Notes: a model not told the origin generated them from the letters alone. DNA of 64,000 nucleotides from Liolophura sinensis (GCF_032854445.1 NC_088300.1:55032984-55096983); one strand, 5' to 3'. Positions 41,609 to 53,827 are shown, counted from the stretch's first letter. Numbers and translations: made by a program.

Positions 41609-42050
41609 GTAAGATCATCATCAACCAAATATCGCTTCCAATGCAGCAAATTACAAACCATTGTTCCATTCGTCTGGAAATCGGAAATACCTGTGGAAGG
41701 TACTACTTAATTTATCGTTGTCTGCCGAAGTAGCCCAGCTCTCTGTCTGTCGACAGGAACGCCCTCCCTCGTATCCCTTCTGTTTTTGTCTTTTTGATCA
41801 ACTTAGCCTGTAATCATGGGACCCCCAACGTCCACAGATCAGCTACAATTTCAGACGGCGTCGGTACCCAATGAGCAAATTTATTGACAATTTGCAATTA
41901 TTTTTCGCTGTCTTCATATATTATACGATCGATGACAGAAAATTGACAAGGAATATCAAACCAAAGAGTCCTGATTGCTATTACATGCTTTGTAGGCCTC
42001 ACCCTAGTCTCAGCTGTAATTGATGTTTCCACCATATGCTGTTTTTCCAG

Positions 42051-42133
42051 AGTTCGAACGGACACATTATCCAGATGTTTTTGCGAGAGAGAGGTTAGCA
42101 CAGAAGATAGATTTGCCCGAGGCACGAATCCAG
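42051..42133 (+). CDS. Pax6: Pax6 exon: homeobox middle part
   Basis: This 83-nt exon lies between the acceptor TTTTTCCAG (ending 42050) and the donor GTAGGA (starting 42134). It encodes homeodomain residues 19-46 (protein 260-287), [20 protein letters not shown] to EARIQ, covering the end of helix 1, helix 2 and the start of helix 3. It enters in phase 1 and leaves in phase 0. The donor falls between homeodomain residues 46 and 47, a position used by many paired-class homeobox genes. Against human as I remember it, the only visible change is AQK for AAK. The introns on either side are short, 442 and 801 nt. Confidence 0.98.
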
Positions 42134-42934
42134 GTAGGACCCGAATGTCGGGAACTCTTTGATATGTTGTCGGTGTTACGGGCTTAGAAAAGCTGGGCTT
42201 GGTCCAGGATGGCTTACTGCGTCCAGGAACTCCCTATGGTAGTGCGATAGTGACTGGCTGACCGAGCCTCAGGCTTCAACCCCATCACTCCAGCTTCTCC
42301 AAACATTTTCTTCTCTCCTAATTAATTAAAGGGAATGGAGTCAAACCCCTGCCTTTATTCGAAAAGCGTCCGTCGTCACGAACACAAGTTAGCCCCTTGT
42401 CCTCTAGTTCTTGTCTCATTGTTAGGGAGCCTATCTAACTAGCATCATTTATAGAATCATCTCTGGGCTTTGTGGCTTGGCGGACTAGCTGTACAAAACA
42501 TAGGAAACTCCCTCTGCGCAGATGCAGGAGATGGGAAATGTAACAACTACCCCACCGCCAATTTGTCAAAGGATGGCTTTCCAACAGTTACGAATTTAAA
42601 TAAAATGCCCTCTGGCAGTTGTGCTTCTCCAGCAACTTAGATAGATATAACCCTCAAATATGACCCGGAATATGATTTTTTAATTAAGGCATACACATAA
42701 ATATCGACTGACCAAAAAGTTTTATGCATGACGTGTTTAAGACCATAAACGATTTTTTCCTCACACTCATCTTAATCCCGTGGTTTATACCGGTCACTCC
42801 GGTTTCCTTCAAACCATAAATATTAGCATTAGGGTCTAAGTGGTACTGTAATGCAGGACGTTATATTACCATCAAATACATACAAAAATAAAAACGTAAA
42901 TTTCTTTATAAAACTGCTGTTCATTCTGTTTAAG

Positions 42935-43101
42935 GTATGGTTTTCTAATCGCCGGGCTAAATGGCGACGAGAAGAAAAACTACGGAATCAACGTCGTGAA
43001 GCGGCGAATGGATCGAGTCGCATTCCAATCAATAGCAGTTTTACAAACAGCATGTACCCGACGATCCACCAACCGATCGGAGCCATGGCCGACTCCTACA
43101 G
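42935..43101 (+). CDS. Pax6: Pax6 exon: homeobox 3' part and downstream
   Basis: The acceptor TTTAAG ends at 42934. The exon encodes residues 288-342 plus two bases of 343. It begins with recognition-helix residues [14 protein letters not shown] (homeodomain 47-60; Ser at position 50 is the Pax-class residue), then the basic EKLRNQRR tail and a Ser/Asn-rich stretch [18 protein letters not shown]. The 3' end is ambiguous: CTACAG|GTTCGA after 43101 and CAAAG|GTGGAT after 43116 are both GT donors in phase 2, neither close to consensus. The shorter form reads ADSYSSIPPVPS, which aligns better with other Pax6 proteins as I know them. The longer one inserts RFDSQ. Confidence 0.93.
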
Positions 43102-43675
43102 GTTCGACAGTCAAAGGTGGATTTAAACAGAGCGTTCACGCGCATTTTTTGCCATTGTTGCCTATTACTGTCTCAGCTCTTTCCAATCTCTCACGGTTTT
43201 TCCTCCTCTGTTCGAGAACCGTTCAGCTCTTACTCCTCACCCCTCTGTCCTATAGAACCATAGTAGATGTATAAAACTGGACATCCTTCACAACAGCAGA
43301 ACCTTCCAGGAAGGTAATAAGTCAATGAATCAATAAACTGTGAGACGAAATTACTTCGTGCATGTTGTGGAGACATTTCCATCTCACCCAAGCAGGACAG
43401 GAAATAATACCATCATCTTCTCCAAGAACTACTGAGCTTACTATTGAACTGGTAGAAACGGTTTCTTAATCAATTCAATTCCCGCCATGTCCATGGCTCT
43501 CTACTGATATCACACCCCGACACCAGCAGTTTACAACTCTTAATCCTCAGTAAAAATAGAACTGTTTCCGATAATATATTTTTTCGCAATGAATTCAGGA
43601 TGATCAGTATTAATTTATTGTAATCGATAACAGTTGTTTCTATAATGTGTTCTTTTATCTGATATTTGTCTGCAG

Positions 43676-43779
43676 CTCCATCCCGCCTGTGCCCAGTTAC
43701 TCTTTATCCAACAACATCGCTCCAAATCCGGCCTGCCTACAGTCCACAAACTCCTCCTCTTATTCCTGCATGCTACCAG
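43676..43779 (+). CDS. Pax6: Pax6 exon: transactivation region, first part
   Basis: The acceptor TGTCTGCAG ends at 43675 and the donor GTTAGT starts at 43780. The exon enters in phase 2, leaves in phase 1, and encodes residues 343-377. The sequence SIPPVPSYSLSNNIAP then NSSSYSCMLP corresponds to the vertebrate blocks ALPPMPSFTMANNLP and SSYSCMLP, so this is the conserved PST transactivation domain. The composition is rich in Ser, Pro and Asn and low in charge. Confidence 0.95.
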
Positions 43780-43921
43780 GTTAGTAGTCTCTACAGACCT
43801 TCATATTACACCCTTTTAGATTTAGTGGTAATGTAAAACCACATTATTGGGTATAAAAAAATCAACAACGAATGTATGGTTATATGTTTGTCATTTTGTG
43901 AGATTCCCAAAGCTGCAGTCT

Positions 43922-44023
43922 GAAGCTGAAAATAATTCGAAGCTGAAACTACTGTGAAACTGAAAGTAGTCTGAAACTGAAATTGGCTTGAAGCTGGAAT
44001 TAGTCTGATGCAGAAACTAGTCT
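43922..44023 (+). repeat. 17-bp tandem repeat in a Pax6 intron, six copies
   Basis: Six degenerate 17-bp units start at 43922, 43939, 43956, 43973, 43990 and 44007, with a consensus near GAAACTGAAATTAGTCT. The array lies in the 638-nt intron between two transactivation exons and does not enter coding sequence. Confidence 0.9.
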
Positions 44024-44417
44024 CAGTTTCTAAGAAATTACAATATACTGCAAGTATACAATAAATTGGTAATATTGGTATTTCTTCGCTTGGTACACCA
44101 CTATACTACAGCGTTGTGACATGACAGTAGTAAATATTAAAAAACATGCACGTTAATTCCAAAGCAAGCAAATAAAGACAACCACTTACGAAAGAAGCTC
44201 ATTTACTGTAAAGTGATTTTCCTATGCAAGTGAAAGTTAGTTTGTTGGCTGCTTTAAATTAACTTTGAGCGTACTAATCTTTGAACTTTTGATATTTGAT
44301 ATATATGAGCGTAGTTTATGAAATTTATCCTGACGCATAGGATAATATTTTATCTGGTCTTTCCCTAGAGAGACTGAACATTACTCAGTTTATATCGTCG
44401 TATTATGTCTATTTCAG

Positions 44418-44546
44418 ACTACATGTCGGGTCCAGCTAGAAGTTACGACCCTCTCGCTCTTAGCAGCTACTCCCGACCGTCGTGCAATCCTGCGGTGAGC
44501 ATGCAGGGCCATATGAATCACGCCAGTCACAACGGGGCTTCCACAG
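44418..44546 (+). CDS. Pax6: Pax6 exon: transactivation region, second part
   Basis: The acceptor CTATTTCAG ends at 44417. The donor CAG|GTGAGC follows 44546 and is close to consensus. Phase 1 at both ends; residues 378-420. The start completes LPDYMSGPARSYDPLALSSY, and the rest is Ser/His/Asn/Met-rich (VSMQGHMNHASHNGAST). A second in-frame donor, AAAG|GTAGCC, lies 27 nt downstream (exon end 44573) and would insert GEPSRWYTK. The first donor is preferred because it yields STGLISPGVSV, identical to the vertebrate junction. As a symmetric 129-nt exon it could also be skipped without a frameshift. Confidence 0.94.
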
Positions 44547-44783
44547 GTGAGCCCTCCAGATGGTACACCAAAGGTAGCCTCATCTTACTCAAAATCCTCA
44601 TTATTACATAATTTTTATTATCGTATACCATAAAGTGATATAGGAGTTATTAAGAAGGCAATGCGTAGATACCCCTTCTCTCACTGCGTGGTCGACGCGC
44701 ATGTGTTCGTTTGCAAAGTTGTTTGTCAGTTGTAAAACATTTGTCTTCCACCAAGAAGATCGTCAGTGACTTGCCAAAGGTGA

Positions 44784-44888
44784 GTGGTTCACTCCAGGCG
44801 CTGCGGTTTCCTTAATCCCCTAGTGACGACCGCCACACTATATCTGAAAAGTTCTTGACTATGTTGTTAAACAACAATGAAAGAAATA
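44784..44888 (-). repeat. Diverged dispersed repeat copy in last Pax6 intron
   Basis: The order GCGGTTTCC, CGACCGCCAC, CTGAAAAGTTCTTGA, then GTTGTTAAACAACAATGAAAG follows the minus-strand layout of the repeat with many substitutions. It sits in the 541-nt intron before the terminal exon. Confidence 0.55.
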
Positions 44889-45087
44889 TATACATAAAAT
44901 GTTTTAGACCATTACGAAAAAAATGCTCACCTTAAAGAAAGTTTCTTAATTTCTTTCTTTCTTGCTTACGGTTTTAGACGAACAATTTTAATGTTTAGAG
45001 AGGGAAAATTTTAGTGTGACATAAAAAATAAACTAAAATTTCTGGTTGCCATGTTTCTGAATTCCTATTTGCTTTCTTTTTTTACAG

Positions 45088-45203
45088 GACTTATTTCTCC
45101 AGGTGTTTCAGTCCCAGTCCAAGTTCCAGGGGGCGCTGCTCAGGATATGAGCGCTCATCACATGGGATCAATGACATCGCAATATTGGACAAGAATTCAA
45201 TGA
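45088..45203 (+). CDS. Pax6: Pax6 terminal coding exon and stop
   Basis: The acceptor TTTTTTTACAG ends at 45087. The exon encodes residues 421-458, then TGA at 45201-45203. It begins GLISPGVSVPVQVPG, which as I remember vertebrate PAX6 is identical to its C-terminal block, and ends SQYWTRIQ against vertebrate SQYWPRLQ. Between them is a lineage-specific insertion GAAQDMSAHHMGSMT. Keeping both the block and the last residues shows that the C-terminus is complete and the reading frame correct. Confidence 0.97.
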
Positions 45204-47230
45204 CAAAAACAATAGACTACTGTCACTGAGACACAAGTGCTGCCTCGAAGCATACTCAGCATATTGTGTTTGATGTGAGGATAAGACCTTCTCGGTCCTT
45301 CAAAAACTGATCAGTCAAGGAGAAAGAGCCTTTGTCTCAGGCATAAATATAATACTCAAGTGTTGCTCATGTGGCATGAATGGCGAAGGACAAAGACATT
45401 CTGGCAGCGCAAACATACTGATTGCCGTCGTCTGTTTGGACCACTTGATTGAGCTTCTGAAGCAATGTTGGTCTTGACACTGAAGAGGTCAGCATAGGAA
45501 CATGTGGGTTACCTTTGAGGTAGGCTGCAACCATCGCTAACACAACTGTTCTACGGGCAGTAAAATGTTAGGCGGACTGCATGGTAGCCATGTGGATACG
45601 GACTTCCGGTTCTTTGGAGAACCAATTATGACTGAATCTCTAATATGGCCGGCAGACGCATACTTCTTGATCGAATCTCGATGGTCAATCGATCTAAATC
45701 CAAGACTGCGTATTGAGACCAACTCGATGTATGCATGCATTGTGTTTCCCACAGAAAACTTTCACATATTTCTGGTACATTAACTGATCTTCAAGACCAG
45801 TTGATCTCAGTAGATACATTCTAGAAAATTGCTGTAGATGTCTTTGTTGTATATATTACGCTTGTTCAATGACTGGATGGACAAGCAATACACATCGTAT
45901 AAAAAAAACGAATGTGTAAATTTATAACATAACAGTTCCCCATTCATATCACACAGTTCCGCACTTTTGTGCATATATAGTCTCAAATCATTGCTCAAAC
46001 GTTCTCCATTGGAACCTGCCACAGAAATCTGGAGGCATGCGCACTGTGGATTACAATCGTGTACATGTATGTTAATCCACGGGTCTTTATATATACATAC
46101 ATATATATATACATCATTAAGATGTCTGGTTGTGTGAGTTTTGCTGTTTGATGTTTTCATATACCTGTATAAAAACGCTGTAAACGTCCAAGACGTTCTG
46201 TGTATGTTCTATTCCTCCTGCCTTAACCACGGCATAACTTATGGAATAGCCTGTACTTGCCATTGTCACTTCACTTCCCAACATTCTAGTATTACCTCAT
46301 TTACCGTATCGAGTTGCCCGAGCCTGACGCTTGGACGCGTGCTATGACTCCTGGCTAAAACCTACGGTTTCTTTTGTGTCATTCACAAACGCACCGCACT
46401 ACTTACTGTATTAGTCTCTGTAATATCGTTTGTTTGTTCATTTGGAATTTGAGCAAGGTGCTTACGTTGTTCTTGAAGAATGCAACTGGGCGTAATCACT
46501 ACTGTTTGTAGTCGACACCCCGTGATTAAAGCCTTGCCTCTGTTATTACTGGTTCCCATAAAGCCTTGACTGTGGAAACCTTCCCGATACCTGCACCGGC
46601 TGACACGATCCCGGGGTCCTGGCCGGCCGACTGGACGGGTCGTCAGGTTCAAGTATCAGGCTGCACATAACCCGGGTGTAAACTTACCCGACACATAGTC
46701 TCACACGTATATCTGTGTACTGGTGTGTCCCCAGTCACGCTGTCACTGATGATTGCCTGGTATAGACCGCGTGGCTGTACACACACGCCTGTCTCGACCA
46801 TCGAGTCATACCCTATATGCTCAAGAAATTCACTATTTCCCGTAAGCATTCATTAAAAGAATAATTCTCATGAGCAACTGACGCAAAATTTCCACTGTTA
46901 TGAAGTAAATTGATTCCATGCCTCAAAAAAAGAATCAAAAAAAAAAAAAAAAAAAACCCTGTCATCAGCTGATTGCGTGTGTGCTTGGTGATACGACGGT
47001 TGGTGTGTACAATGTTTTTGTTCGTGTTTGTTAACTGACCGTCTACGCTGTGACCTCTTAGTACCCTGTGTACGGATTTGTAGTGCTAGGCACGAGGAGG
47101 ACCACACTACTATGTTTAGTGCTCTCTCTCTTTCGTGTATTATGTGTATCCCACTCATAAATTAGACTGTTAAACAGTGCAAAAAATTCATGTACAGTCT
47201 CATCCAACAATTTATTAATTGGCCAATAAA
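45204..47230 (+). other. Probable Pax6 3' UTR and flank
   Basis: No coding sequence is seen after the stop. Possible poly(A) signals are ATTAAA at 46525 and 46852 and AATAAA at 47225-47230. A run of 20 A at 46937-46956 could mimic a poly(A) tail in oligo-dT data. Which signal is used cannot be decided from sequence, so the end is a guess. Confidence 0.35.
46937..46956 (+). repeat. A20 homopolymer
   Basis: Twenty consecutive A follow a shorter A-rich run at 46924-46931. This is either the tail of an old retrotransposed sequence or simple sequence; it may cause false internal priming in cDNA data. Confidence 0.9.
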
Positions 47231-48823
47231 TAGGAAATGAAATCAATGCGACGAATTTGTTGTTTTCTTTTTCGGAAGTGATTTTAATACATCTTTCAGC
47301 AGAGTTAGTAATGAACCTCATTTAAATGACTTTTTACAGGTAGTATTTCACAAAACAGTCATGTTTTGCCTTAAGAACTGTGTTGTATTATCCAGCTCAA
47401 GCTATAACGTACATACAGCGTACTAATCAGTATGTAAACAAGAGGCACATAGAAAATATTATTCTGTAATTGTAGAATTGATATCCACATCCACACATGA
47501 AAGGACGAAGAAATTCTGGAATGTTATCTGTAGTTCAGGAAACCTTTCGCACTGGTTCATCAACTTATGAACTGTACTCATTCGATACCCATTAGTCGAC
47601 GTAATCAGTCTAGTTATGCGCTTTATCGGTATGGAAAGGTTTCATTGAAATGTACACTACACATTAGGATAGAATGCCTTGAACTGTTTATCTAAATTAA
47701 TGAAATGGAGATGCAACAGAATTGTAATGTAAATTAAAACTTCGATTTATTTTATTGGATAGAATTATTAGTGTATTTATTTCTCAGTTTAACTTTTTAG
47801 AAATAATGTCCACCTTGTCTATATGCCTTTCACGCTGGTGTATATGCGGAATTAAACACTAGCCAGTTAGAGTTGTCAAACATTTGTGTTGAAGAGCCTA
47901 TGGTTGTTATTTATCGCAAACCTTTAGGCCACGGTGCTGACGTCAGACATTTTTTGCTGGACCATACGTGTTAAAGGCCTTCGGGAGAACGCCAAAAAGA
48001 CAAATTACAGAAGGTGTTTTCTGGACAGCTTAGAGATAGAAACAGAGAAAAAAAAAATATGTATCCCTAAGTCGGTAGCTGTAAGGGGAGATATAAAGTG
48101 TGGAAGATCTATGAAGTGTAAATGGATATGCGTATAAACGTGGATAGGTTAATGTGTGACACAGGTAGCGGTGTAGGACAGTATAGGAGAACCTTATTAC
48201 TGCCCAGGGCGGACAAAAGTTAATATATGGTTGATCGACCATCATGTTGATAAGCCCATACATACCACAGACCACCGAAATGGCCAGTTTATTTAATATC
48301 GCCCAAGAGAATAGAAGGTGATAAAAAGTTGGCCTTTTGTAGTGGTTTTCATTATGATGCGTTCTAATGGTTAGGTTTATGTCTCTGTCCCATACTGACC
48401 GGTAAAGCCGGCTATATACAAGTAAGTAATTAACAGCTCCACTGGCACACCTTTGGCTGGGTTTCATGCACATAGGACATATATATATATCATGGGTAGT
48501 GCTACTAAATAATGGCGTTCAAGTCAAAAAGTTATAATTCAGGCCGCTTAAAATATGTCATCCAATCACCTTTCGATTACCTAATGGATAAAAACGTGCG
48601 AATAATATTGTGACATTGTATTCCACGTGCGCTGTCCTGTATATTTACGATTCTTTAATGAGAATGAGTTGAAATGCTATTGCGTTACATATGTAACCTT
48701 ACCTTTTGGATCAGCCATGCTATTTATGGTGTTAACAAATAAGTAGGTCTAGCTGACAAACTGATCAAATAAACGTTATTGTTGCCTACCTCTGCCCCTT
48801 CCCACAAGTGTGTTAACGTCTTT

Positions 48824-50150
48824 GAGGTGTACTGGTTTTCCAAGGCCTCTGTATGGTTTGCCAGCAGGTACCTGGTGAGGTGTATTGGTTTCCCATGGCC
48901 TGTGTATGATTTGTCAGCAGGTACCTGGTGACATGTACTGGTTTCCCATGACGTTTGGTGAGGTGTATTGGTTCCCATGGCCTGTGTATGGTTTTCCAGC
49001 AGGTACCTGGTGAGGTGTACTGGTTTCCCAAGGCCTATGTATGATTTGTCAGCAGTTACCTGGTGAGGTGTGTTTGTTCCCATGGCCTCTGTATGGTTTG
49101 TCAGCTGATATACCTTGTCGAGTGTACTGTTTTCCCTTGGGCTGTGTAGGGCTTGTCAGCAGGTACCTGGTGAGGTGTATTGGTTTCCCATGGCCTGTGT
49201 ATGGTTTGTCAACAGGTACCTGGTGAGGTGTATTGGTTTCCCCTGGCCTCTGTATGGTTTGTCAGCTGGTACCTGGTGAGGTGTATTGGTTACCCATGGC
49301 CTGTGTATGATTTGTCAGCAGATACCTGGTGATGTGTACTGGTTTCCCAAGGCCTCTGTATGGTTTGTCAGCAAGTACCTGGTGAGGTGTACTGGTTCCC
49401 ATGGCCTGTGTATGGTTTCTCAGCAGGCACCTGGTGAGGTGTGTTTTTTTCCCATGGCCTGTGTATGGTTTGTCAGCAGGTACCTGGAGAGGTGTATTGG
49501 TTTCTCATGGCCTCTGTATGTTTTTTTTAAGAACGTATGTGGTTGGTGAGGTGTATTGGTTTCCCATGGCCTCTGTATGGTTTGTCAGCTGATATACCTG
49601 GTCAGGTGTACTGGCTTTAAATGGTCTCTGTGTGATTTGTTAGCTGATATACCTGACGAGGTGTATTGGTTTCCCATGACCTCTGTGTGATTTGTTAGCT
49701 GATATACCTGGTCAGATGTACTGGTTTCCCATGGTCTCTGTGTGATTTGTTAGCTGATATACCTGACAAGGTGTATTGGTTTCCCATGACCTCTGTGTGA
49801 TTTGTTAGCTGATATACCTGGTCAGGTGTATTGGTTTCCCATAATCTCTGTTTGATTTGTTAGCTGATCTACCTAATGAGGTGTGTTGGTTTCCCATGAT
49901 CTCTGTGTGATTTGTTAGTTGATATACCTAATGAGGTGTATTGGTTTCCCATGATCTCTGTGTGATTTGTTAGCTGAAATACCTGACGAGGTGTATTGGT
50001 TTCCCATGACCTCTGTGTGATTTTTTAGCAGATATACCTAACGAGGTGTATTGGTTTCCCATGGCCTCTGTGTGATTTGTTAGCTGATATACCTGATGAG
50101 CTGTATTGGTTCCCCATGACCTCTGTATGATTTGTCAGCAGGTACGTACC
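48824..50150 (+). repeat. Minisatellite, 53/55-bp units
   Basis: About 24-25 head-to-tail units share a core like GAGGTGTATTGGTTTCCCAT followed by a GGCCTGTGTATG-type half. Two unit types are visible. A 53-bp form with CAGCAGGTACCTGG dominates to about 49,580; a 55-bp form with TAGCTGATATACCTG dominates after that, with a few 55-bp units embedded in the first part. One unit near 49,520 is disrupted by a T-rich insertion. The 119-codon antisense ORF at 48724-49083 and the plus ORFs here are products of the repetition, not genes. Confidence 0.95.
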
Positions 50151-53100
50151 TACCTTGAGTCATGTGACCTCTTTATGGGTTCCCTCCAATCATGAAACAT
50201 AATCATGCCGCGTGAAGATAAATATCCTTACGTAAGCATGTACGACATAATACATCAGTCACATAATAATATATTAATTCAACCTCAGTTTGTTTAAGGG
50301 TTAGTTAAAGTGTTAAAGTGTAAACGAGCTTGGGGCCATCTTCTGGTCAGTTGATTTTATGTCCGGCCAGATCAGCAGAGGACTGAAGGTCTGGTCTCAC
50401 GTCTGGACAAGCTCGTGAGCGTAGTAACCTGTCATTCTAACGCACTCATGTTATACAGGTCGCAATGAGAAACCATGTCTTAACCATTCAAGCAAATTAC
50501 TGCCTAATTTAACAGCTTTATCATTAATTTCATTAATAAGTTCAATTTGTCATCGTGAGACAGGCCGTGTAGCGAGGTTCACTGCTGTACTTCTATGGGC
50601 AAGCTAATTCTTAAATCGGAAATCTAAAATTAAAATTTTCTGACATACAAAGAAATTGACAATGCGTTCTTCTCTCTACACGGGAGGGTATAAGACTGTG
50701 ATGGTTTATCTAAGAGTACTGACTTCTGCTAATTACTCTTAGATTTAGACGATTATAGTTCATGGTCCATTTGCAATCATATAGGTCACTCATTATCATA
50801 TAAATTGTTTTGCTTGAAATTTGCATAAATTTGAAATAAAATAGAATCAAATGTTTTCCTGCACCTGGTGAGCTATTCTATTTCCATTTTTGACCGCTTA
50901 TTTTTGGCCTCACACCCATTGGCTTGAATGTAGATCTGCTACCCAAACAATGGTATATGGGACACCCATATTTACGGTCTATACCTTTAACTCCATATCC
51001 ATTTGTGCCGAACAAAGACTAACTATATTCTTGTCTCAACTACGTTTCATTACAAATACAATCGACATCTTGTATTTCCCATCTGTTACACTACTTCATC
51101 AGCTAAATCACTTTAAACAGCAATTTCAGCCATAACATGGTTCTTCAAGCCAATATTCTTACAGGTTAAATGTTCCCCAGATACAGGCCTACCTGTGAAT
51201 ATAAAAGTCACAAGCATATGTAGTCTCAATACAAAATGTAGGTATACATACCGCTTTACATGGAATTATAACTTCACAAAGGCATAATTCCAGTCATATA
51301 TTATTTGTAGTGGACACACATTCCTTAAGTCTTTGGTATTGTCGTAAGTAAACTGAATAAAATCTATTAATATCGGTTTATTATACATGTATGTGTAGCA
51401 AGGTTACAATAAATACAAATTAATCCTACACATGTTGTACATGTGAGATAGTGCACCCAACTCTGCATGGCTGAAATGCATAATATTTAATTAACAAACA
51501 TAAATAAATAAACAACGATAAATGCTCAACACAATAAATCGCAGTAAATTCATTTCATATTTTTATTTTTGCCTTTTATAAACATTACCTGTAAAAGGCT
51601 ACAAAAGTTCTCACACCTATATATACGTGTGTTTGTATTAATTAGAAGTATTTGGGTTAGAAAATACTCTACAGTCAAGCGCGCTTTTGTGCATTGATAA
51701 TTGATCATTTAGTGATAGGGTAGTTTATTATAAACTATTTTCTCCAAAAATTTCATGATAATTCCTTTACAAAATTTTGTTACTTTGCGTAAAAAAGCCT
51801 GACAGTAAATAATGTCAGAATGAATTATCCTCAAGAATCAAACGCATGTTCTCAATCTTTTATTGTTGGACAAAATATGTTTTGAATATTTTAAATAAGT
51901 TTAGTCCCAACAGTAAAATACCCAGGCTAAAAATCCTTATAATCTATGCACAGCTGTCTCTTTATTTAGCCATGCATGCACATTTTGATTTTAACCTATC
52001 AAGTGTTTTCCCACAAAACAAATAATATCAATGAAAACAAATTTTTATATAGGTCTATATATTTTTAAAGCAATCAGAATGGAAAGATGCAATTATCTTG
52101 TATACATTCATGCACCTGCGATATATCACGCACTAAGGTGCGCACTATATGTTAAATTCAATATACTCTTCCATCTCCAGCAGTTATTTGCCTTTCGAAG
52201 AAGTACTTTATCGTTTTGTTTCAAATATTGTGTACCAACACACATCTGAACGGTCAAACCTTAAAACTGGATGATTGTTTTTTGTACTTCTCCAAATATT
52301 GTTTGCCTTACACACACATGATACAATGAAACAAAGTGTGAACAGTAGGTGAAAGTGTCCAGCATATGCGTACATTTGTGTAGCCTATATTTACCTGAAA
52401 TGATTTATGTAACCATACTCGAGGTAATAGTACCAGAACAAATACATACGAACCAATCAGCCTAAAAGCGTTTTATAATTCAGACAGGACTGATTAAAAC
52501 AATGGACCAATCGTGTGGGTGCAGAGCCTATAGCGCTAACTGGGGTGGTTCTTGGCTGCAGACCCAGCCCCATGTACTCCCACCACAGCTAAATCTCCAC
52601 ATCTCAGTGTTTATGTGGCATATGCCACCCGGCGATGGCTGATTCAATGTTAGCACCATACATCTCCTATAGAGATCCATATATGTATATACGTGGCCTA
52701 ACCTCGTTGAAGGTTTTCTCCGAAACCACACAACATCTGCAAGATTTACTATATATTTATGTAGATTACGCGAAAACTTCAAAGTGGCGCCCGATGTGTA
52801 TTTTATTAGATATACGCAAACCAAATCAATTCTTTCCTTTGGCGATATTCTGTGACATGTTTGGTAGATAAAGAATTATACAGCATTAGTTGAGTTTCCT
52901 TATCCAATATTCAGTAGATAACAGCCTGGTCTGTGGGCTGAATGTGCATGGTTTGCGCATGTCTTGACGGTGGATATATATATTTCGTTAAACCTCTGTA
53001 GTGCCAATCCAATCCCCCTCCCCACCCCCGTCATGACAATACCATTATTATGTGGACGTGTGTATAATAAATAGTGAGGTCATCTATACAAGGCACGTTT

Positions 53101-53827
53101 CTGCATAAGCGGATGGTCACGTGATTATTTAAGGCACTAAATATCCGCGATGGAATCCATCTAAGGCCAGCAGACAACGTATCGGATTTGTTGTTGTGAT
53201 CTAATATCCTATTCACGCTAATGGTGTTAAAGTAGCTTTGAACAGGTCCGAGAAAGAAAGCAAATTATACATTAATATTAATATAGATAAACATGTGACA
53301 GTAGGCCATTTTTCCGCTGTTGATTATTTAAATTGGCTGACACTGATAGGGTCCATCTCATCAATTATACCCAAGCTCAAAAACATTCGCCATTCTCTTG
53401 ATAAGAACACTTAAAGTCTCATCTAGAATTAACATGTATATTTAAGATTTTTAATGATAACACATAACAATGAAGTTGTCCATTTAGGCTAATGAAGGTT
53501 TCACATGGCCTCCGGATATCTTCTGTCTTCGCTACACACACTAATTAGTCATTCTCACCTTGGCTGATAAAAATTTAATGTTTTTTAATCAGTAAAAACA
53601 AATCAACGAGATATTTCTGTTTTTTTACTCTTAAACCGCCGAATGGCTTCCAGCGTATCCCTTTAAATTATAGGGTGTTTGTTAATATTTGGATGCCTGG
53701 AATTGAGAATTATAACAACCTTGGATTCAGTTATCATTTTACAGTCTTAATATTCTCATATATATCGAGATAATAACTGATACAATAGTGCTTCTTTATT
53801 TATATTTTGTCTGTTTCTTTTTCTCTC

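Larger units (their letters stand above)
20233..45203 (+). other. Pax6: Pax6 gene, coding span (10 exons)
   Basis: Ten exons join in phase to encode 458 residues from ATG 20356 to TGA 45201-45203. The product is a nuclear DNA-binding transcription factor of the Pax6/eyeless family, known for roles in eye, brain and nervous-system patterning. Domain order is a short basic N-terminus (1-14), paired domain (about 15-143), linker without the octapeptide (144-241), a complete paired-class homeodomain (242-301) with Ser at position 50, and a Pro/Ser/Thr-rich transactivation region (302-458). Vertebrate PAX6 is 422 or 436 residues, so the length is normal. Lack of an octapeptide together with a full homeodomain separates it from Pax2/5/8, and the C-terminal block shared with vertebrate PAX6 separates it from Pax3/7. 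Intron positions inside the homeobox match those I know for vertebrate PAX6. There are no frameshifts or internal stops. The identification is firm; the 5' untranslated exons are uncertain. Confidence 0.97.

Noticed and set aside
48030-48473. 147-codon antisense ORF
   Set aside because: It is the longest uninterrupted ORF other than the paired-box ORF and the N-gap artefact, but I recognise no domain. It is rich in Tyr/Leu/His as expected from AT-rich sequence, and has no exon or repeat-protein hallmarks.
48824-50150. Regularly spaced repeats that might suggest a CRISPR array
   Set aside because: Units are contiguous with no unique spacers and the DNA is eukaryotic; it is a minisatellite.
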